Assembly: GCA_016199985.1 (NCBI GenBank)
Contig: JACQFQ010000004.1
Coordinates: 167,570 to 231,569, forward strand
Length of the DNA stretch: 64,000 nucleotides
Origin: Verrucomicrobiota bacterium
Lineage (GTDB): Bacteria > Verrucomicrobiota > Verrucomicrobiia > Limisphaerales > UBA11320
Reading direction: 5' to 3'
The translations under genes and the position numbers were made by a program. Of this stretch, positions 24,484 to 34,539 are shown piece after piece. The notes under the pieces are model-generated. The model ran no database searches. It was not told the origin of the DNA and saw only the letters and a program-made list of their open reading frames with translations. Within the stretch, counting starts at the first letter, position 1, and each line of letters starts with the position of its first letter.

Positions 24484-25920
24484 ATGAATTGCCAAAGTCA
24501 TCTGCGTCAGAACGTGAATCCCCGTCTTCTGGCGCGTCGCTGGTTCTTCAAGGAATGCGGCGTGGGGGTCGGCGCGGTGGCGCTCGGACATCTCCTGCGC
24601 CAGCAGGGATTCGCGGCGTCGCCCGCGGGCGTCAACCCGATGGCGCCCAGGCAGCCCCACTTCGCGCCCAAGGCCAAACGCGTGATCTATCTCTTCATGG
24701 CGGGCGCCCCCAGTCATCTCGAACTGTTCGACTACAAGCCCGAGCTCGCGAAATGGGACGGCAAGCTCCCCCCGGCGGAGCTTCTCAAGGGATACCGCGC
24801 CGCGTTCATCAACCCAAACGCCACCCTCCTTGGGCCAAAATTCAAGTTCAAGAGCCATGGCCAAAGCGGCATGCGGCTTTCGGAATTGCTGCCCCGCCTC
24901 GGAGAAGTCGCCGATGACATCGCCTTGGTGAAGTCCATGCACACCGACGCCTTCAACCACGCGCCGGGACAGATCTTCATCAACACCGGATCGCAACAGT
25001 TCGGGCGTCCGAGCCTCGGGGCATGGACGACCTACGGCCTCGGCTGCGAATCCACCGACCTGCCGTCCTATGTGGTGTTCAGCACCGGCAGCAAAGGACC
25101 GAGCGGCGGCGCGTCGAACTGGGGCAATGGCTTCCTGCCGTCGTTGCACCAAGGGGTGCTCTTCCGCAACAGCGGCGACCCGGTCCTGTATCTGTCCAAC
25201 CCCAAGGGCGTGGACGACTCGATCCAGCGCGAATCGCTGAACACGATTCAACGCCTCAACCAAAAGCATCTGGACGTCGTTGGCGACCCGGAGATCGCGA
25301 CGCGGATCAACTCGTTCGAGATGGCGTATCGGATGCAATCCAGCGCCCCGGAGTTGATGGACCTGGCCCGCGAACCGCGGCACATCCTCGATCTCTACGG
25401 CGCGGAGCCCGGAAAAACCACCTTCGCCAGCGCTTGCCTGCTCGCGCGACGGATGGTGGAGCGGGGCGTGCGGTTTGTGCAGATCTTCCACGAAGCCTGG
25501 GACCAGCACGGCAACCTGACGAACGACCTGAAGAAGAACTGCCTGGCCACCGACCGGGCGAGCGCCGCCCTGGTGCGGGACCTGAAGCAGCGCGGGCTTC
25601 TGGACGACACGCTTGTCATCTGGGGCGGCGAGTTTGGGAGAACGCCGATGGTTCAGGGCGGAAACGACGGACGCGACCATCATCCGAATTGTTTCAGCAT
25701 GTGGCTGGCCGGCGGCGGCGTGAAACCCGGGCTGACGCTGGGCGAGTCCGACGACTTCGGGTTCAACGCCGCGCGCGACAAGGTGCATGTGCATGATCTC
25801 AACGCCACGCTCCTCCGCCTGCTTGGATTCGATCACACGCGACTCACCTATCGCTTTCAGGGACGTGATTTTCGCCTGACCGACGTCCATGGCGAGGTCG
25901 TTGAGAAATTGATCGCTTGA
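24484..25920 (+). CDS. DUF1501 secreted protein (sulfatase/phosphatase-like fold)
   Basis: A 478-residue protein. The N-terminus (LARRWFFKECGVGVGAVALG) resembles a Tat-type signal. The core matches DUF1501: KRVIYLFMAGAPSHLELFDY near residue 60, WDQHGNLTNDLKKNC near 340, and the family signature GGEFGRTPMVQGGNDGRDH with LAGGGVKPGLTLGESDDFG near 380-425. DUF1501 is a distant relative of the alkaline phosphatase/sulfatase superfamily, and these His/Asp motifs fit a metal-binding site. The ATG at 24484 follows the DUF1549/DUF1553 stop by 17 bases. The frame stays open far upstream but only as an overlap with that gene. Confidence 0.9.
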   Translation: MNCQSHLRQNVNPRLLARRWFFKECGVGVGAVALGHLLRQQGFAASPAGVNPMAPRQPHFAPKAKRVIYLFMAGAPSHLELFDYKPELAKWDGKLPPAELLKGYRAAFINPNATLLGPKFKFKSHGQSGMRLSELLPRLGEVADDIALVKSMHTDAFNHAPGQIFINTGSQQFGRPSLGAWTTYGLGCESTDLPSYVVFSTGSKGPSGGASNWGNGFLPSLHQGVLFRNSGDPVLYLSNPKGVDDSIQRESLNTIQRLNQKHLDVVGDPEIATRINSFEMAYRMQSSAPELMDLAREPRHILDLYGAEPGKTTFASACLLARRMVERGVRFVQIFHEAWDQHGNLTNDLKKNCLATDRASAALVRDLKQRGLLDDTLVIWGGEFGRTPMVQGGNDGRDHHPNCFSMWLAGGGVKPGLTLGESDDFGFNAARDKVHVHDLNATLLRLLGFDHTRLTYRFQGRDFRLTDVHGEVVEKLIA

Positions 25921-25931
25921 CCCGCCAGGGG

Positions 25932-27404
25932 ATGCCCGACCATTTTCTGCGCGTGCGAAGCACTATCATCCTCCCGCTGATGTGGAGCGCCATCGCCGCA
26001 TTGGGGGGCAATCCCGCGCCGGAAAAATCGGTCATCCAGATCTACAACTTCAGCCAGGCTGTCGCTTGGGACGCCCCCTGGCGTTTCCACGGCGTCGGCC
26101 GCAGCTCGGGAACGGGCTTCCTGATCAAAGGGAAGCGGATCATGACAAACGCCCATGTCGTCAGCTGGGCGCGACAGATCACCGTCCGCCGTTACCAGGA
26201 CCCGCGTCCCTACAACGCGAAAGTCCAGTTCATCGGACACGACTGCGATCTCGCCGTGCTGGAGGTGGAGGACGAAGCTTTCTATGAAGGCCTCGAACCG
26301 CTCGAGGTGGGCGAGCTTCCCAAGGTGCGATCCACGGTGGTCACGTATGGCTATCCCGCGGGAGGCGAGCAGATCTCCTACACTCGCGGCGTTGTGTCGC
26401 GCGTGGAGCTCCAGAACTACGTCCACATCGGCAACATGTCATTCCTGGGCGTCCAGACGGACGCCGCGATCAACCCAGGAAACAGCGGCGGCCCCGTGAT
26501 TCAGGAGGGCCTCGTCGTCGGAGTCGCGTTCCAGGGCGTCCCGGGACTTGAAAACACCGGCTTCTTCATCCCGCCTCCCGTCATCAACCACTTTCTCAAG
26601 GACATCGGGGACGGCTCCTACCAGGGCTTCCCCCGCGCCGGGGTGAAAGTGGTCCCGCTCCAGAATCCCGCCTATCGAAAGTCGCTCGGACTCCCGGTCA
26701 ACGGCGGCGGAGCGCGCATCGACCTGGTCATGCCCAACTCCTCCGCCAAGGAAATCCTCCAGGAGGATGATGTCATCCTCAGCGTGGCGGGATACGAGGT
26801 GGGCAGCGACGCTTCGATCGTCTACGACGGCAACCGACTGAATCTCACGGCGGCGATCCAACACGCGCAGCATGGAGAAACCGTGGAGATGAAGATCTGG
26901 CGCGGCGGCGCGGAGAAAACCGTGCAGGTGCCGATGCGCTGCACCGACGAGGAGCGAATGCTCAGCAATCAGTACGACGTCCTGCCGCGATACTTCGTCT
27001 ATGGGGGGCTCGTGTTCACTCCGCTGAGCATCGACTACCTCCGCACCCTCGGGCGGAACTGGGCCGACTCCGCGGGCAGCGAGATGTTCTACGAGCTCTA
27101 TTATCGTCGGAACGAGAAGCCGGAGGTCAATCGTCCTGAGCCCATCGTCCTGGCGGGGGTTCTCGCCCATCCGGTGAACGCCAACTTGAAGAACCAGGCG
27201 CACAGCCTGGTGGGGAAGATCAACGGAAAGACCATCACGCGCCTCGAGGACGTGGTTGAGGCGCTCAGCCAACCCGGCCCCAAGGAGCACCTCATTGAAT
27301 TCCTGCAGAGCGATGGAGTGGAATGCATCTCGAAACAAGAAGCGGATCAGGCCAACGCCAAAATTCTAAAAACCTACGGCATTAGCAAGGATCGCCGGCT
27401 ATGA
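25932..27404 (+). CDS. Deg-like (S1C) serine protease with PDZ region
   Basis: About 490 residues from ATG 25932 (an alternative TTG at 25917 overlaps the DUF1501 stop). The N-terminus is a signal or anchor (VRSTIILPLMWSAIAAL). The trypsin-like domain has an intact triad: His75 in MTNAHVVSW, Asp106 in HDCDLAVLEV, Ser185 in INPGNSGGPVI. A PDZ-type region follows (about 230-320; LQEDDVILSVAGYEV), then a longer C-terminal region with a second PDZ-like segment (LVGKINGKTITRLEDVVEAL). The length and double PDZ resemble plant-type/PVC Deg proteases of about 500 residues. It likely acts in the cell envelope on misfolded or specific exported proteins. The next gene is a diverged paralogue overlapping by four bases. 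Confidence 0.9.
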   Translation: MPDHFLRVRSTIILPLMWSAIAALGGNPAPEKSVIQIYNFSQAVAWDAPWRFHGVGRSSGTGFLIKGKRIMTNAHVVSWARQITVRRYQDPRPYNAKVQFIGHDCDLAVLEVEDEAFYEGLEPLEVGELPKVRSTVVTYGYPAGGEQISYTRGVVSRVELQNYVHIGNMSFLGVQTDAAINPGNSGGPVIQEGLVVGVAFQGVPGLENTGFFIPPPVINHFLKDIGDGSYQGFPRAGVKVVPLQNPAYRKSLGLPVNGGGARIDLVMPNSSAKEILQEDDVILSVAGYEVGSDASIVYDGNRLNLTAAIQHAQHGETVEMKIWRGGAEKTVQVPMRCTDEERMLSNQYDVLPRYFVYGGLVFTPLSIDYLRTLGRNWADSAGSEMFYELYYRRNEKPEVNRPEPIVLAGVLAHPVNANLKNQAHSLVGKINGKTITRLEDVVEALSQPGPKEHLIEFLQSDGVECISKQEADQANAKILKTYGISKDRRL

Positions 27405-28918
27405 CACGAACCGTTCGCCGCCTTCTCGTTCTCCTGCTCCTAGCGACCATCTCGACAGGGCAGTCCGCCGCGCCCGGCGCCACCGCAAGAGCCTCGCGCG
27501 AGGAAACCCCGTCCGCAATGCGCGCCTCCCTGGTGGAACTGGAGGTGGCGCGGACGCTCTACGACTACCAGACGCCCTGGACACGCAGCAGCGGCAATGT
27601 GCGCAAGAGCGCCCTGGTGATCGGCTCGGACGAGATCCTCGCCACCGCCGACGGACTCTCCAACGCGACGGTGCTCCGCGCCCAGCGCGACGGTCGCGGA
27701 AAGTGGTATGACGCGACGGTTCTCTGGGTCGACTATCATGCGAACGTGGCGCTCGTGCAGGTGGCGGATCCCGCGTTCTGGAAGGGGCTGAAGCCCGTGG
27801 AACTGATGGCGAAGGTCTCGCCCGGCGAGGAATTCCGAATCGAGCGATGGAAGAGCGGAAACATGGAGTCGCGCAAGGCGGAGTTCAGCCAGGTCGTTGT
27901 GAAGCAAAGCAAGCTGAGCACTTACGACTTCGCCCAGATCGAACTGACAACCGAGATGACGGGCGGCGGCTGGGGCGAACCCCTCCTGGTGGGCAACAAG
28001 CTGGCCGGCCTTCTTTCCTCCCACACCCGCAACACCTGCACAGTGACCCCGGCGCCTTTCATCCGATTCCTCCTCGAGAGCCGCAGGAAAAGCCGCTTCA
28101 CCGGAATCGGCTTCTTTGATTTTACCTGGCAGCCCGCGGAGAACCCGTCGATTCATCGTCGTCTCGAGTTCCCCGGCGATCCGAAGGGCGTGCTGGTGAT
28201 CGAAGGGGCGAAGCTCAACGGACAGACCAATGTCATCCAGAAGCATGACCTCATTCTGCAGGTCGACGGCTTTGACATCGACACTCAGGGCAATTATCTC
28301 GACCCCATGTACGGTCGGCTCCTGCTCGAGAATCTCTCCTCCAGGCAGCACTTCGCGGGCGACGAAGTACCGATCAAGGTGTGGCGCGGAGCCAAGCTCC
28401 AGGAAGTCAAATACAAGCTGCCCAAGGTGGACTTCGGCACAAAGTTGATCCCCGAGCACATCTTCGACCTGGAGCCCGAGTATTTCATCTTGGGCGGCCT
28501 GGTGTTTCAGCCCTTGACCGGACCGTTCCTGCGCCGCTGGCAGGATTACTGGAACGAGTCGACTCCGCCGTTTCGCCTCAACTACTACAAGAACGACTCC
28601 CCCACCGCCGAGCGAAAGGGCTTGGTTGTTCTCTCCAGCGTCCTGCCGGACCCCTACAATCTGGGCTACCAGGATCAGCACATCCCCCTCGTCGTTCAGA
28701 AGGTGAACTCAAGGACAATCAGCACCCTCCAGGAACTGGTCGAGGCGTTCGAGCATCCCCAGCAGGGCTATCACGTGATCCAATTCATGAAGAGCGACGC
28801 GATACGCAAGCTCGTCGTCGACGCCAGCTCGTCTCAGGCGGCCACGAGCCGCGTACTGAAGCGATACGGGATCGAGAGCGACCGTTTCACGGCGGAAAAG
28901 AAGACCGCCGCGCGCTAG
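27401..28918 (+). CDS. Deg-like pseudoprotease, catalytic triad lost
   Basis: A 505-residue paralogue of the upstream protease with the same architecture: signal peptide (RRLLVLLLLATISTGQSA), trypsin-like domain, PDZ-like regions (HDLILQVDGFDIDTQGN; LVVQKVNSRTISTLQELVEA). Aligned by eye with its neighbour, the catalytic His is Gly85 (ATADGLSNAT), the Asp is Asn115 (HANVALVQV) and the Ser is Trp191 (GGGWGEPLL). All three are gone, but the reading frame, length and hydrophobic pattern are kept, so it is under selection rather than decaying. Its ATG overlaps the protease stop (ATGA), so the two are probably translationally coupled. It may be a regulatory or substrate-binding partner in a mixed oligomer; this is inference. 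Confidence 0.85.
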   Translation: MTRTVRRLLVLLLLATISTGQSAAPGATARASREETPSAMRASLVELEVARTLYDYQTPWTRSSGNVRKSALVIGSDEILATADGLSNATVLRAQRDGRGKWYDATVLWVDYHANVALVQVADPAFWKGLKPVELMAKVSPGEEFRIERWKSGNMESRKAEFSQVVVKQSKLSTYDFAQIELTTEMTGGGWGEPLLVGNKLAGLLSSHTRNTCTVTPAPFIRFLLESRRKSRFTGIGFFDFTWQPAENPSIHRRLEFPGDPKGVLVIEGAKLNGQTNVIQKHDLILQVDGFDIDTQGNYLDPMYGRLLLENLSSRQHFAGDEVPIKVWRGAKLQEVKYKLPKVDFGTKLIPEHIFDLEPEYFILGGLVFQPLTGPFLRRWQDYWNESTPPFRLNYYKNDSPTAERKGLVVLSSVLPDPYNLGYQDQHIPLVVQKVNSRTISTLQELVEAFEHPQQGYHVIQFMKSDAIRKLVVDASSSQAATSRVLKRYGIESDRFTAEKKTAAR

Positions 28919-29064
28919 CCGGCCATGGTGGGAGCCGCAACCCGACTCCCCCAAACCAGCCGAGGAAGCGTCCCAGCGAGCGTGATCGGCTTTCACGGCC
29001 AGACCGGCCTTCTTCGCCATGTGGCTAATAGGCCATCCTTCGGGCCGAGGCTAGGTTTCAACCC

Positions 29065-31464
29065 GTGATACGAATCCGGAAGAGCGCGATCCAGAACGGT
29101 CGAAGGCCTGATGGCCTCGCCTGGAGCTTCCAGCGCGACTTCCACTTCCGTCGAGGGCACGGGGTCTGGGGTCGCCTGGCCGGATTGGGATGCGCCCTGA
29201 TCTTGGCGGCGGGCGGCGGCGAAGCCGCCGAAATCACCCCAAACGCCTCAGACTCTCCAGAAGCGCCGTTCCAGGAGATTGAAGCCCTGAATCGGCTGGG
29301 GAACGAGGGGACGCGCCGCGCCGGGATCAGCGCAGCGAGGGTCCGCGGCATCGTCACAGCCGTGCTGAATCCCGCGACGAGATGCTTCATCCAGGACGGC
29401 ACGAACGCCCTCGTTGTGGCGCTCTCCAAAAACGCGCCCGTCCTCCAGCCGGGCGACGCAGTGGAGGTGGAAGGAACGGTTCAACCCGGCACATGGGCCC
29501 CCTACATCGACGCCGCCAGAATACGAGCGCTCGGCGCCGGGACACTGCCAACCCCCAAACAGGCCGACGCTCTTTGGCTGGCTCGAGGCGACGACTTCGC
29601 GCGCTACGTCTCGCTGAAAGCGGTCGTGCGCGATCTCTGCGTTCATCAGGATCGACTCATCCTCCTCCTCAATGATCGCAGCCTTTTTTTTCAGGCGTTT
29701 ATTCCGGTGCCCAAGGGTTTCAAGCTGCCGGAGGACGGCCTGGACGCCGTGGTCGAGATTCGAGGCGCATGCTGGACAAGCGGAAACACAACAGGACAGG
29801 CCGACGGTTTCGGCTTGTACTGCGGGTCGACCAACCAGGTCCTGTATCTGCGCGGGGGCTCAACCGGACCTCTATTCGATCGTCCGCGACATGCCATCAG
29901 CGAACTGAAGTCGATGAAGCTTCACCCCGCGGACCGTGTGAAAGTCCAGGGCACGGTTTCGCTCCAGACGGCGACGCAGCTCTTCATCGAGGATAGCACA
30001 GGCAGCCTGACCGTCTTCACCCATCCCGCCTTTCTGAGTCGATACTACAAAGGGGACGGCCAGTTCATCGACCACGCCCCTCAGGTCCCGCTGAGGCCGG
30101 GAGACGTGGTCGAGGTGATCGGCGCGCCCGTGGACGAACCCATGGGGCTGAAGTTTGCGGAATCGGAGTATCGCAAGACGGGCGAGGGACAGCCGCCCCG
30201 AGTCATCCGCGCGACCATCCCGTCCCTGGCAAGCGGGAGGCTGGACGCGCGCACGGTGAGCATTCGCGGCCGGCTGCTCGATCATGAGCGGCTCAGCGTT
30301 CCCGCGACGTTCAAAGACCGTTTCACCCTCGAGGCCGATGGCCAGATCTTCGAAGCCTACTGGGAGGACAAACGAGACTCTCAATTCCCCCTGACTCAGA
30401 GCGCCTATTTTGAGATCACCGGCGTTGCTTCCGCGCGAGTCGGACACTTCAGCCACCTCCGCACCGAACGCATTCTCCTTCGCGAGCCAGGGGATTTGAC
30501 GCCGGCGTCCCCGCCCCCGCTGTGGGAACGCTCGGAGGTCCGCAAGCCGCTCCTCGCCGCGGGGCTGGTGGGGCTCCTGTCGGCGGCCTGGATTCTCTTT
30601 CAGCGCTGGCAGCTTGCGCGGCTGGAAGGGCGCGTTCAAACCCGCACATCCGAGTTGCAAGGCGAGGTGGCCGCGCGGGAGCGAGCCGAGGAGGAGTTGA
30701 GGCTTGCCCTTCGCGCCGAGAAGGAACTGGGCGAGCTGCGGAACAGTTTCGTCTCAATGGTCTCCCACCAGTTTCGAACCCCCTTGGGATCCATTCTGTC
30801 GTCCACGGAAATCCTCGACTACTACAGCCAGCAGCTGACGCCCGAAAAACGGCAAAAGCATTTCCGAACCATCCACGAGGCCGTGCAACGCATGGCGGGG
30901 TTGGTCGACGAAGTGCTGATCTTCAACCGATCCGAGAGCGGCAAAATGGAGTTCAGGCCCGGGCCCCTCGACCTGGAAGCGCTGTGCCGAAAGCTCATCG
31001 AGGAGGTCCAGTCCGCGACGTCCCGCCGTTGCCCCATCCATCTGGACATTGCGAACGGCCTGACGCAGGCGGTGGGGGATGAAAGCCTCCTGCGACATCT
31101 TCTCACCAACCTTCTCGACAACGCGGTGCGTTACTCTCCCGCCGGCGCCGCGGTGCGGATGAGCGTAACCCGTCAGGGGCCGCACGCGCGGCTCCAGGTG
31201 ATCGATCAGGGCGCTGGAATCCCGGAGGCCGACCTCAAAAAACTTTTCACCGCGTTCCACCGCGGCAGCAACACGCGCGGCACGCCCGGCACCGGATTGG
31301 GCATGGTGATCGCGAAGCGATGCGTCGATCGACACGGAGGGAGAATCGACGTCCAAAGCAAGGTGGGCGAAGGCACCACCGTCACTGTCACGTTGCCGCT
31401 CCTCGACCCCGCCGTCCCCGCGCCCAGCGACCGCACTCCGCGCGAAGAGAAAACAAAGCCATGA
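29065..31464 (+). CDS. Sensor histidine kinase with OB-fold-like extracytoplasmic domain
   Basis: A 799-residue kinase from GTG 29065. Residues 33-55 form a signal/anchor segment (GVWGRLAGLGCALILAAG). Residues about 85-480 lie outside the membrane and contain repeated beta-barrel segments of the type RVRGIVTAV...CFIQDGTNALVV and KVQGTVSLQTATQLFIEDST, resembling tandem OB-fold modules. One membrane helix (LLAAGLVGLLSAAWILF, about 493-512) leads to a coiled linker. HisKA follows with His568 in SMVSHQFRTPLGS, then HATPase_c with LLTNLLDNAVRYS, DQGAGIPEAD and GTGLGMVIAKR. Its stop overlaps the response-regulator start (ATGA). The signal sensed is unknown. Confidence 0.92.
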   Translation: MIRIRKSAIQNGRRPDGLAWSFQRDFHFRRGHGVWGRLAGLGCALILAAGGGEAAEITPNASDSPEAPFQEIEALNRLGNEGTRRAGISAARVRGIVTAVLNPATRCFIQDGTNALVVALSKNAPVLQPGDAVEVEGTVQPGTWAPYIDAARIRALGAGTLPTPKQADALWLARGDDFARYVSLKAVVRDLCVHQDRLILLLNDRSLFFQAFIPVPKGFKLPEDGLDAVVEIRGACWTSGNTTGQADGFGLYCGSTNQVLYLRGGSTGPLFDRPRHAISELKSMKLHPADRVKVQGTVSLQTATQLFIEDSTGSLTVFTHPAFLSRYYKGDGQFIDHAPQVPLRPGDVVEVIGAPVDEPMGLKFAESEYRKTGEGQPPRVIRATIPSLASGRLDARTVSIRGRLLDHERLSVPATFKDRFTLEADGQIFEAYWEDKRDSQFPLTQSAYFEITGVASARVGHFSHLRTERILLREPGDLTPASPPPLWERSEVRKPLLAAGLVGLLSAAWILFQRWQLARLEGRVQTRTSELQGEVAARERAEEELRLALRAEKELGELRNSFVSMVSHQFRTPLGSILSSTEILDYYSQQLTPEKRQKHFRTIHEAVQRMAGLVDEVLIFNRSESGKMEFRPGPLDLEALCRKLIEEVQSATSRRCPIHLDIANGLTQAVGDESLLRHLLTNLLDNAVRYSPAGAAVRMSVTRQGPHARLQVIDQGAGIPEADLKKLFTAFHRGSNTRGTPGTGLGMVIAKRCVDRHGGRIDVQSKVGEGTTVTVTLPLLDPAVPAPSDRTPREEKTKP

Positions 31465-32087
31465 AGAACAAGATTCTGATCATCGAAGACGAGACATCGA
31501 TCCGCGAGAACCTCCATGACGTCTTGGAGATGGAGGGCTTCAGCGTCCTCTCGACCGACAACGGGGCGGAGGGAGTGGAGACAGCTCAGGAGGAGATGCC
31601 CGACCTCGTCCTTTGCGACGTGATGATGCCCGGCATGGACGGACACGCCGTGCTGGCGGCGCTTCGCGGGCACAAGGCCACAGCGAGAATCCCCTTCATC
31701 TTTCTCACCGCCAAGGGCGAGCTCGAGGATCTTCGCGCGGGAATGAATCTGGGCGCCGACGACTATCTCATCAAGCCCGTCAAGGTCCACGATCTCCTTG
31801 CGGCGATCCGAACCCGGCTGGAGCGGATGCAGGAGCACCGAACCACGGTCATGCCCGACTTCACCTCGCACGAACCTCTCCAGTCTCTCGGGCTGACGCC
31901 CCGCGAAGCGGAGGTGCTTTTCTGGGCCGCCCAGGGAAAGACGAATCCTGAGATAGCGATGATCGTGAGCGTGACACGGGCCACAGTCAAAAAGCACCTC
32001 GAGAACGTCTACCAAAAGCTGGGCGCCGAAAACAGGGCGATGGCCTCGCTCCGCGCCATGGAAGTCCTCAGCGCCCAGTCCTCATAG
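31461..32087 (+). CDS. Response regulator, REC plus LuxR-type HTH
   Basis: A 208-residue regulator. The receiver domain (1-120) has the acidic pair ED in ILIIEDETS, the phosphoacceptor Asp53 in LVLCDVMMPGMDG, the switch Thr in FIFLTAKG and the conserved Lys in DDYLIKPV. The C-terminal domain (about 140-205) is a LuxR/NarL-type helix-turn-helix (LTPREAEVLFWAAQGKTNPE; VTRATVKKHLENVYQKLGA). It starts at ATG 31461, overlapping the kinase stop, so the two form a cognate pair. Targets are unknown; the flanking exported-protein genes are candidates. Confidence 0.95.
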   Translation: MKNKILIIEDETSIRENLHDVLEMEGFSVLSTDNGAEGVETAQEEMPDLVLCDVMMPGMDGHAVLAALRGHKATARIPFIFLTAKGELEDLRAGMNLGADDYLIKPVKVHDLLAAIRTRLERMQEHRTTVMPDFTSHEPLQSLGLTPREAEVLFWAAQGKTNPEIAMIVSVTRATVKKHLENVYQKLGAENRAMASLRAMEVLSAQSS

Positions 32088-32154
32088 GGCGGCCTGGCCC
32101 GATGGAATCCCGATCACCTCCTCGAATACCCCCTCCCATCAGTCCGTCCACTTC

Positions 32155-34539
32155 ATGCCCGGCTTCCCGAACGCTTGTCCAAAGCCCAGGGGCTGCGCCG
32201 CGCATTACATTGTGATCCGTCAGCATTCTCAAACGTTCCGAATGGTTCTCATCGCGTGGGCGATGATGGCCGCGCTCCCGTCCCTCCGAGCCGGCGCCCC
32301 GACGGATGGCCGGACGGTCTACCGCCGCATGTGCGTGAAGTGCCATGGCGCTCGCGGCGAAGGCGTGAAAGGCAAGTACGACGGAGCGCTGCACGGGGAC
32401 TGGTCCCTGGAAAAGCTCGCCCGCTATATCGCGAAGAACATGCCGGAGGACGCGCCGGGTCGGTGCGTCGGGCCTCAAGCGGAGAGCGTCGCGCTCTATA
32501 TCCATGACGAGTTCTATTCCAGGGAGGCCCGCGCGCGAAACCATCCGGCTCGCGTGGAACTGACGCGTCTGACGAATCGCCAGTATCTCAGCACCATCGC
32601 GGACCTGCTGCGCTCCTTCTCCGATCCCGATCCGGCGCTCAAAGCGGAGCGCGGCCTGCGGGGGGACTACTCGAATCGGATCGCCGGACCCGACGGAAAG
32701 AAGCAAAGCTTCGAGCGCGTCGAAGGGCCGGTGGACTTCGACTTCGACGCTGTCCCCGCTTTCTCCGCCACGACGACCAACAGCGCGAAGATCACCAACG
32801 AGTTCAACATCAACTGGCGCGGCTCCGTGATCGTGGAGGAGACCGGAGAATACCAATGGGCGATGCGAACGCCCAATGGCGCGCGGCTCTGGGTGAACGA
32901 CGAAGACACGCCCCTGATTGACGCGGGCGTCGCCTCCGGAGACGCTGTCGACCACACGGCCGCTTTGAAGCTCCTCGGAGGCCGCGCCTACCCGATCCGC
33001 CTCGAGTATTACAAGGCGCCGAAGGACAAGAAGGCGAACGTCTCGCTCCGCTGGACGCCGCCTCGCGGGTCCGAGACGGCAATCCCCGCGCGAAATCTCT
33101 CGCCCGCCCGCGTGAGCCCCACTTTCGTGGTCGCCGCAGGCTTCCCGCCCGACGACAGCAGCGTGGGCTACGAGCGCGGCGTGTCGGTGTCGAAGGCCTG
33201 GGATGACGCCGCCACTCAGGCCGCGCTGGCCGTCGCCAACCAAGTTGCCGCGCGACTCGATCGATTCGCGCGCGCAAAACCCGCCGACACCAACCGCGCT
33301 GAGCGCGTGGCGGCCTTCTGCGAGACCTTCGCGTCGCGCGCCTTCCGCCGCCCCCTGACCGCCGATGACAAGAAGCGGTTCGTGACGGATCTCCTCAAAG
33401 CTTCGCCCACCCTTGAAGACGGGGTGAAGCGCGTGATCCTGATCAGCCTCAAGTCGCCGCGCTTTCTCTATCCCGACCTCCACAGCGGCCCACAGGATGG
33501 ATTCACCATCGCCTCCCGACTCTCGCTTGGCTTGTGGGATTCATTGCCCGACCGTGAGCTTTGGACCTTCGCGGAGTCCTCGCCGGCGGCCGAGGAAAAG
33601 GTCAGGAGCCAGGCCCGCCGGATGCTCAACGATCCGCGAGCCCGCTCCAAGATGCGCCAATTCCTGCATCACTGGCTGCAAATGGACCATGTGGAGGAGG
33701 TGTCCAAGGACGCCCGGCTCTACCCCGGCTTCAGCCCCGAGATCGTCTCCGATCTTCGCGCGTCGCTGGATTTGTTTCTCGAGGACGTGGTCTGGACCCC
33801 GGCCTCGGACTATCGCCGACTGCTCCTGGAGGATGATCTCTGGGTCAACGACCGCCTGGCGCGCTTTTACAGCGTGGAACGCCAGGGGCCCGGAGAGTTC
33901 GTCAAGGTGAACGCGGATCCCAAGCAGCGCAGCGGCGTCCTGACCCACCCGTATCTGCTCTCCGCCTTCGCGTATCCCAAGGCCAGCTCGCCGATTCATC
34001 GCGGCGTGTTCCTGACGCGCAACATCGTCGGTCGTTCCCTCAAGCCGCCGCCGATGGCGGTCGCGTTCAAGGACGCGGACTTCCTGCCCGGGATGACGAT
34101 GCGGGAGAAAGTCGCGGAGCTCACGCGTCCGCAGGCCTGCCAGACCTGCCACTCCGTGATCAACCCGCTGGGCTTCAGCCTTGAGAACTACGACGCAGTG
34201 GGCCGATTCCGGACGCGCGACGGCGACCGTCTCATCGACGCGGTGAGCGACTACACCACCGATGACGGCAAGGTGATTCAGTTCAAGGGAGCGAGGGATG
34301 TGGCGGAGTTCGCCGCCGGCAGCCAGCCGGCCCATGAAGCCTTCATCGAACAGCTGTTTCATCAGATTGCCAAACAGCCGATGGCCGCGTATGGTCCCCA
34401 CACGCGGGATCAATTGCGCGAAGGTTTCGTGAAATCGGAATTCAACATTCAAAAGCTCGTGGTGGAGATCGCCGCTCTGACCGCGCTCCAGGGCCCGGAA
34501 CCGCGTCCCGCCGCCAACACAGAAAGCCGCCGCCGATGA
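32155..34539 (+). CDS. DUF1592-type protein with cytochrome c and PA14-like domains
   Basis: A 794-residue exported protein. A CxxCH heme site (C60VKCH64, [14 protein letters not shown]) lies near the N-terminus in a cytochrome-c-like domain. A DUF1587-type segment follows ([20 protein letters not shown]), then a PA14/beta-sandwich insert (about 165-320; [20 protein letters not shown]). The DUF1595/1592/1588/1585 region occupies about 380-780, with a second CxxCH (C662QTCH666) followed by [23 protein letters not shown] 32155 is the longest start; GTG 32212 or ATG 32242 would place the signal peptide ([18 protein letters not shown]) nearer the N-terminus and may be correct. It overlaps the DUF1552 gene (ATGA), its usual partner. 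Confidence 0.88.
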   Translation: MPGFPNACPKPRGCAAHYIVIRQHSQTFRMVLIAWAMMAALPSLRAGAPTDGRTVYRRMCVKCHGARGEGVKGKYDGALHGDWSLEKLARYIAKNMPEDAPGRCVGPQAESVALYIHDEFYSREARARNHPARVELTRLTNRQYLSTIADLLRSFSDPDPALKAERGLRGDYSNRIAGPDGKKQSFERVEGPVDFDFDAVPAFSATTTNSAKITNEFNINWRGSVIVEETGEYQWAMRTPNGARLWVNDEDTPLIDAGVASGDAVDHTAALKLLGGRAYPIRLEYYKAPKDKKANVSLRWTPPRGSETAIPARNLSPARVSPTFVVAAGFPPDDSSVGYERGVSVSKAWDDAATQAALAVANQVAARLDRFARAKPADTNRAERVAAFCETFASRAFRRPLTADDKKRFVTDLLKASPTLEDGVKRVILISLKSPRFLYPDLHSGPQDGFTIASRLSLGLWDSLPDRELWTFAESSPAAEEKVRSQARRMLNDPRARSKMRQFLHHWLQMDHVEEVSKDARLYPGFSPEIVSDLRASLDLFLEDVVWTPASDYRRLLLEDDLWVNDRLARFYSVERQGPGEFVKVNADPKQRSGVLTHPYLLSAFAYPKASSPIHRGVFLTRNIVGRSLKPPPMAVAFKDADFLPGMTMREKVAELTRPQACQTCHSVINPLGFSLENYDAVGRFRTRDGDRLIDAVSDYTTDDGKVIQFKGARDVAEFAAGSQPAHEAFIEQLFHQIAKQPMAAYGPHTRDQLREGFVKSEFNIQKLVVEIAALTALQGPEPRPAANTESRRR

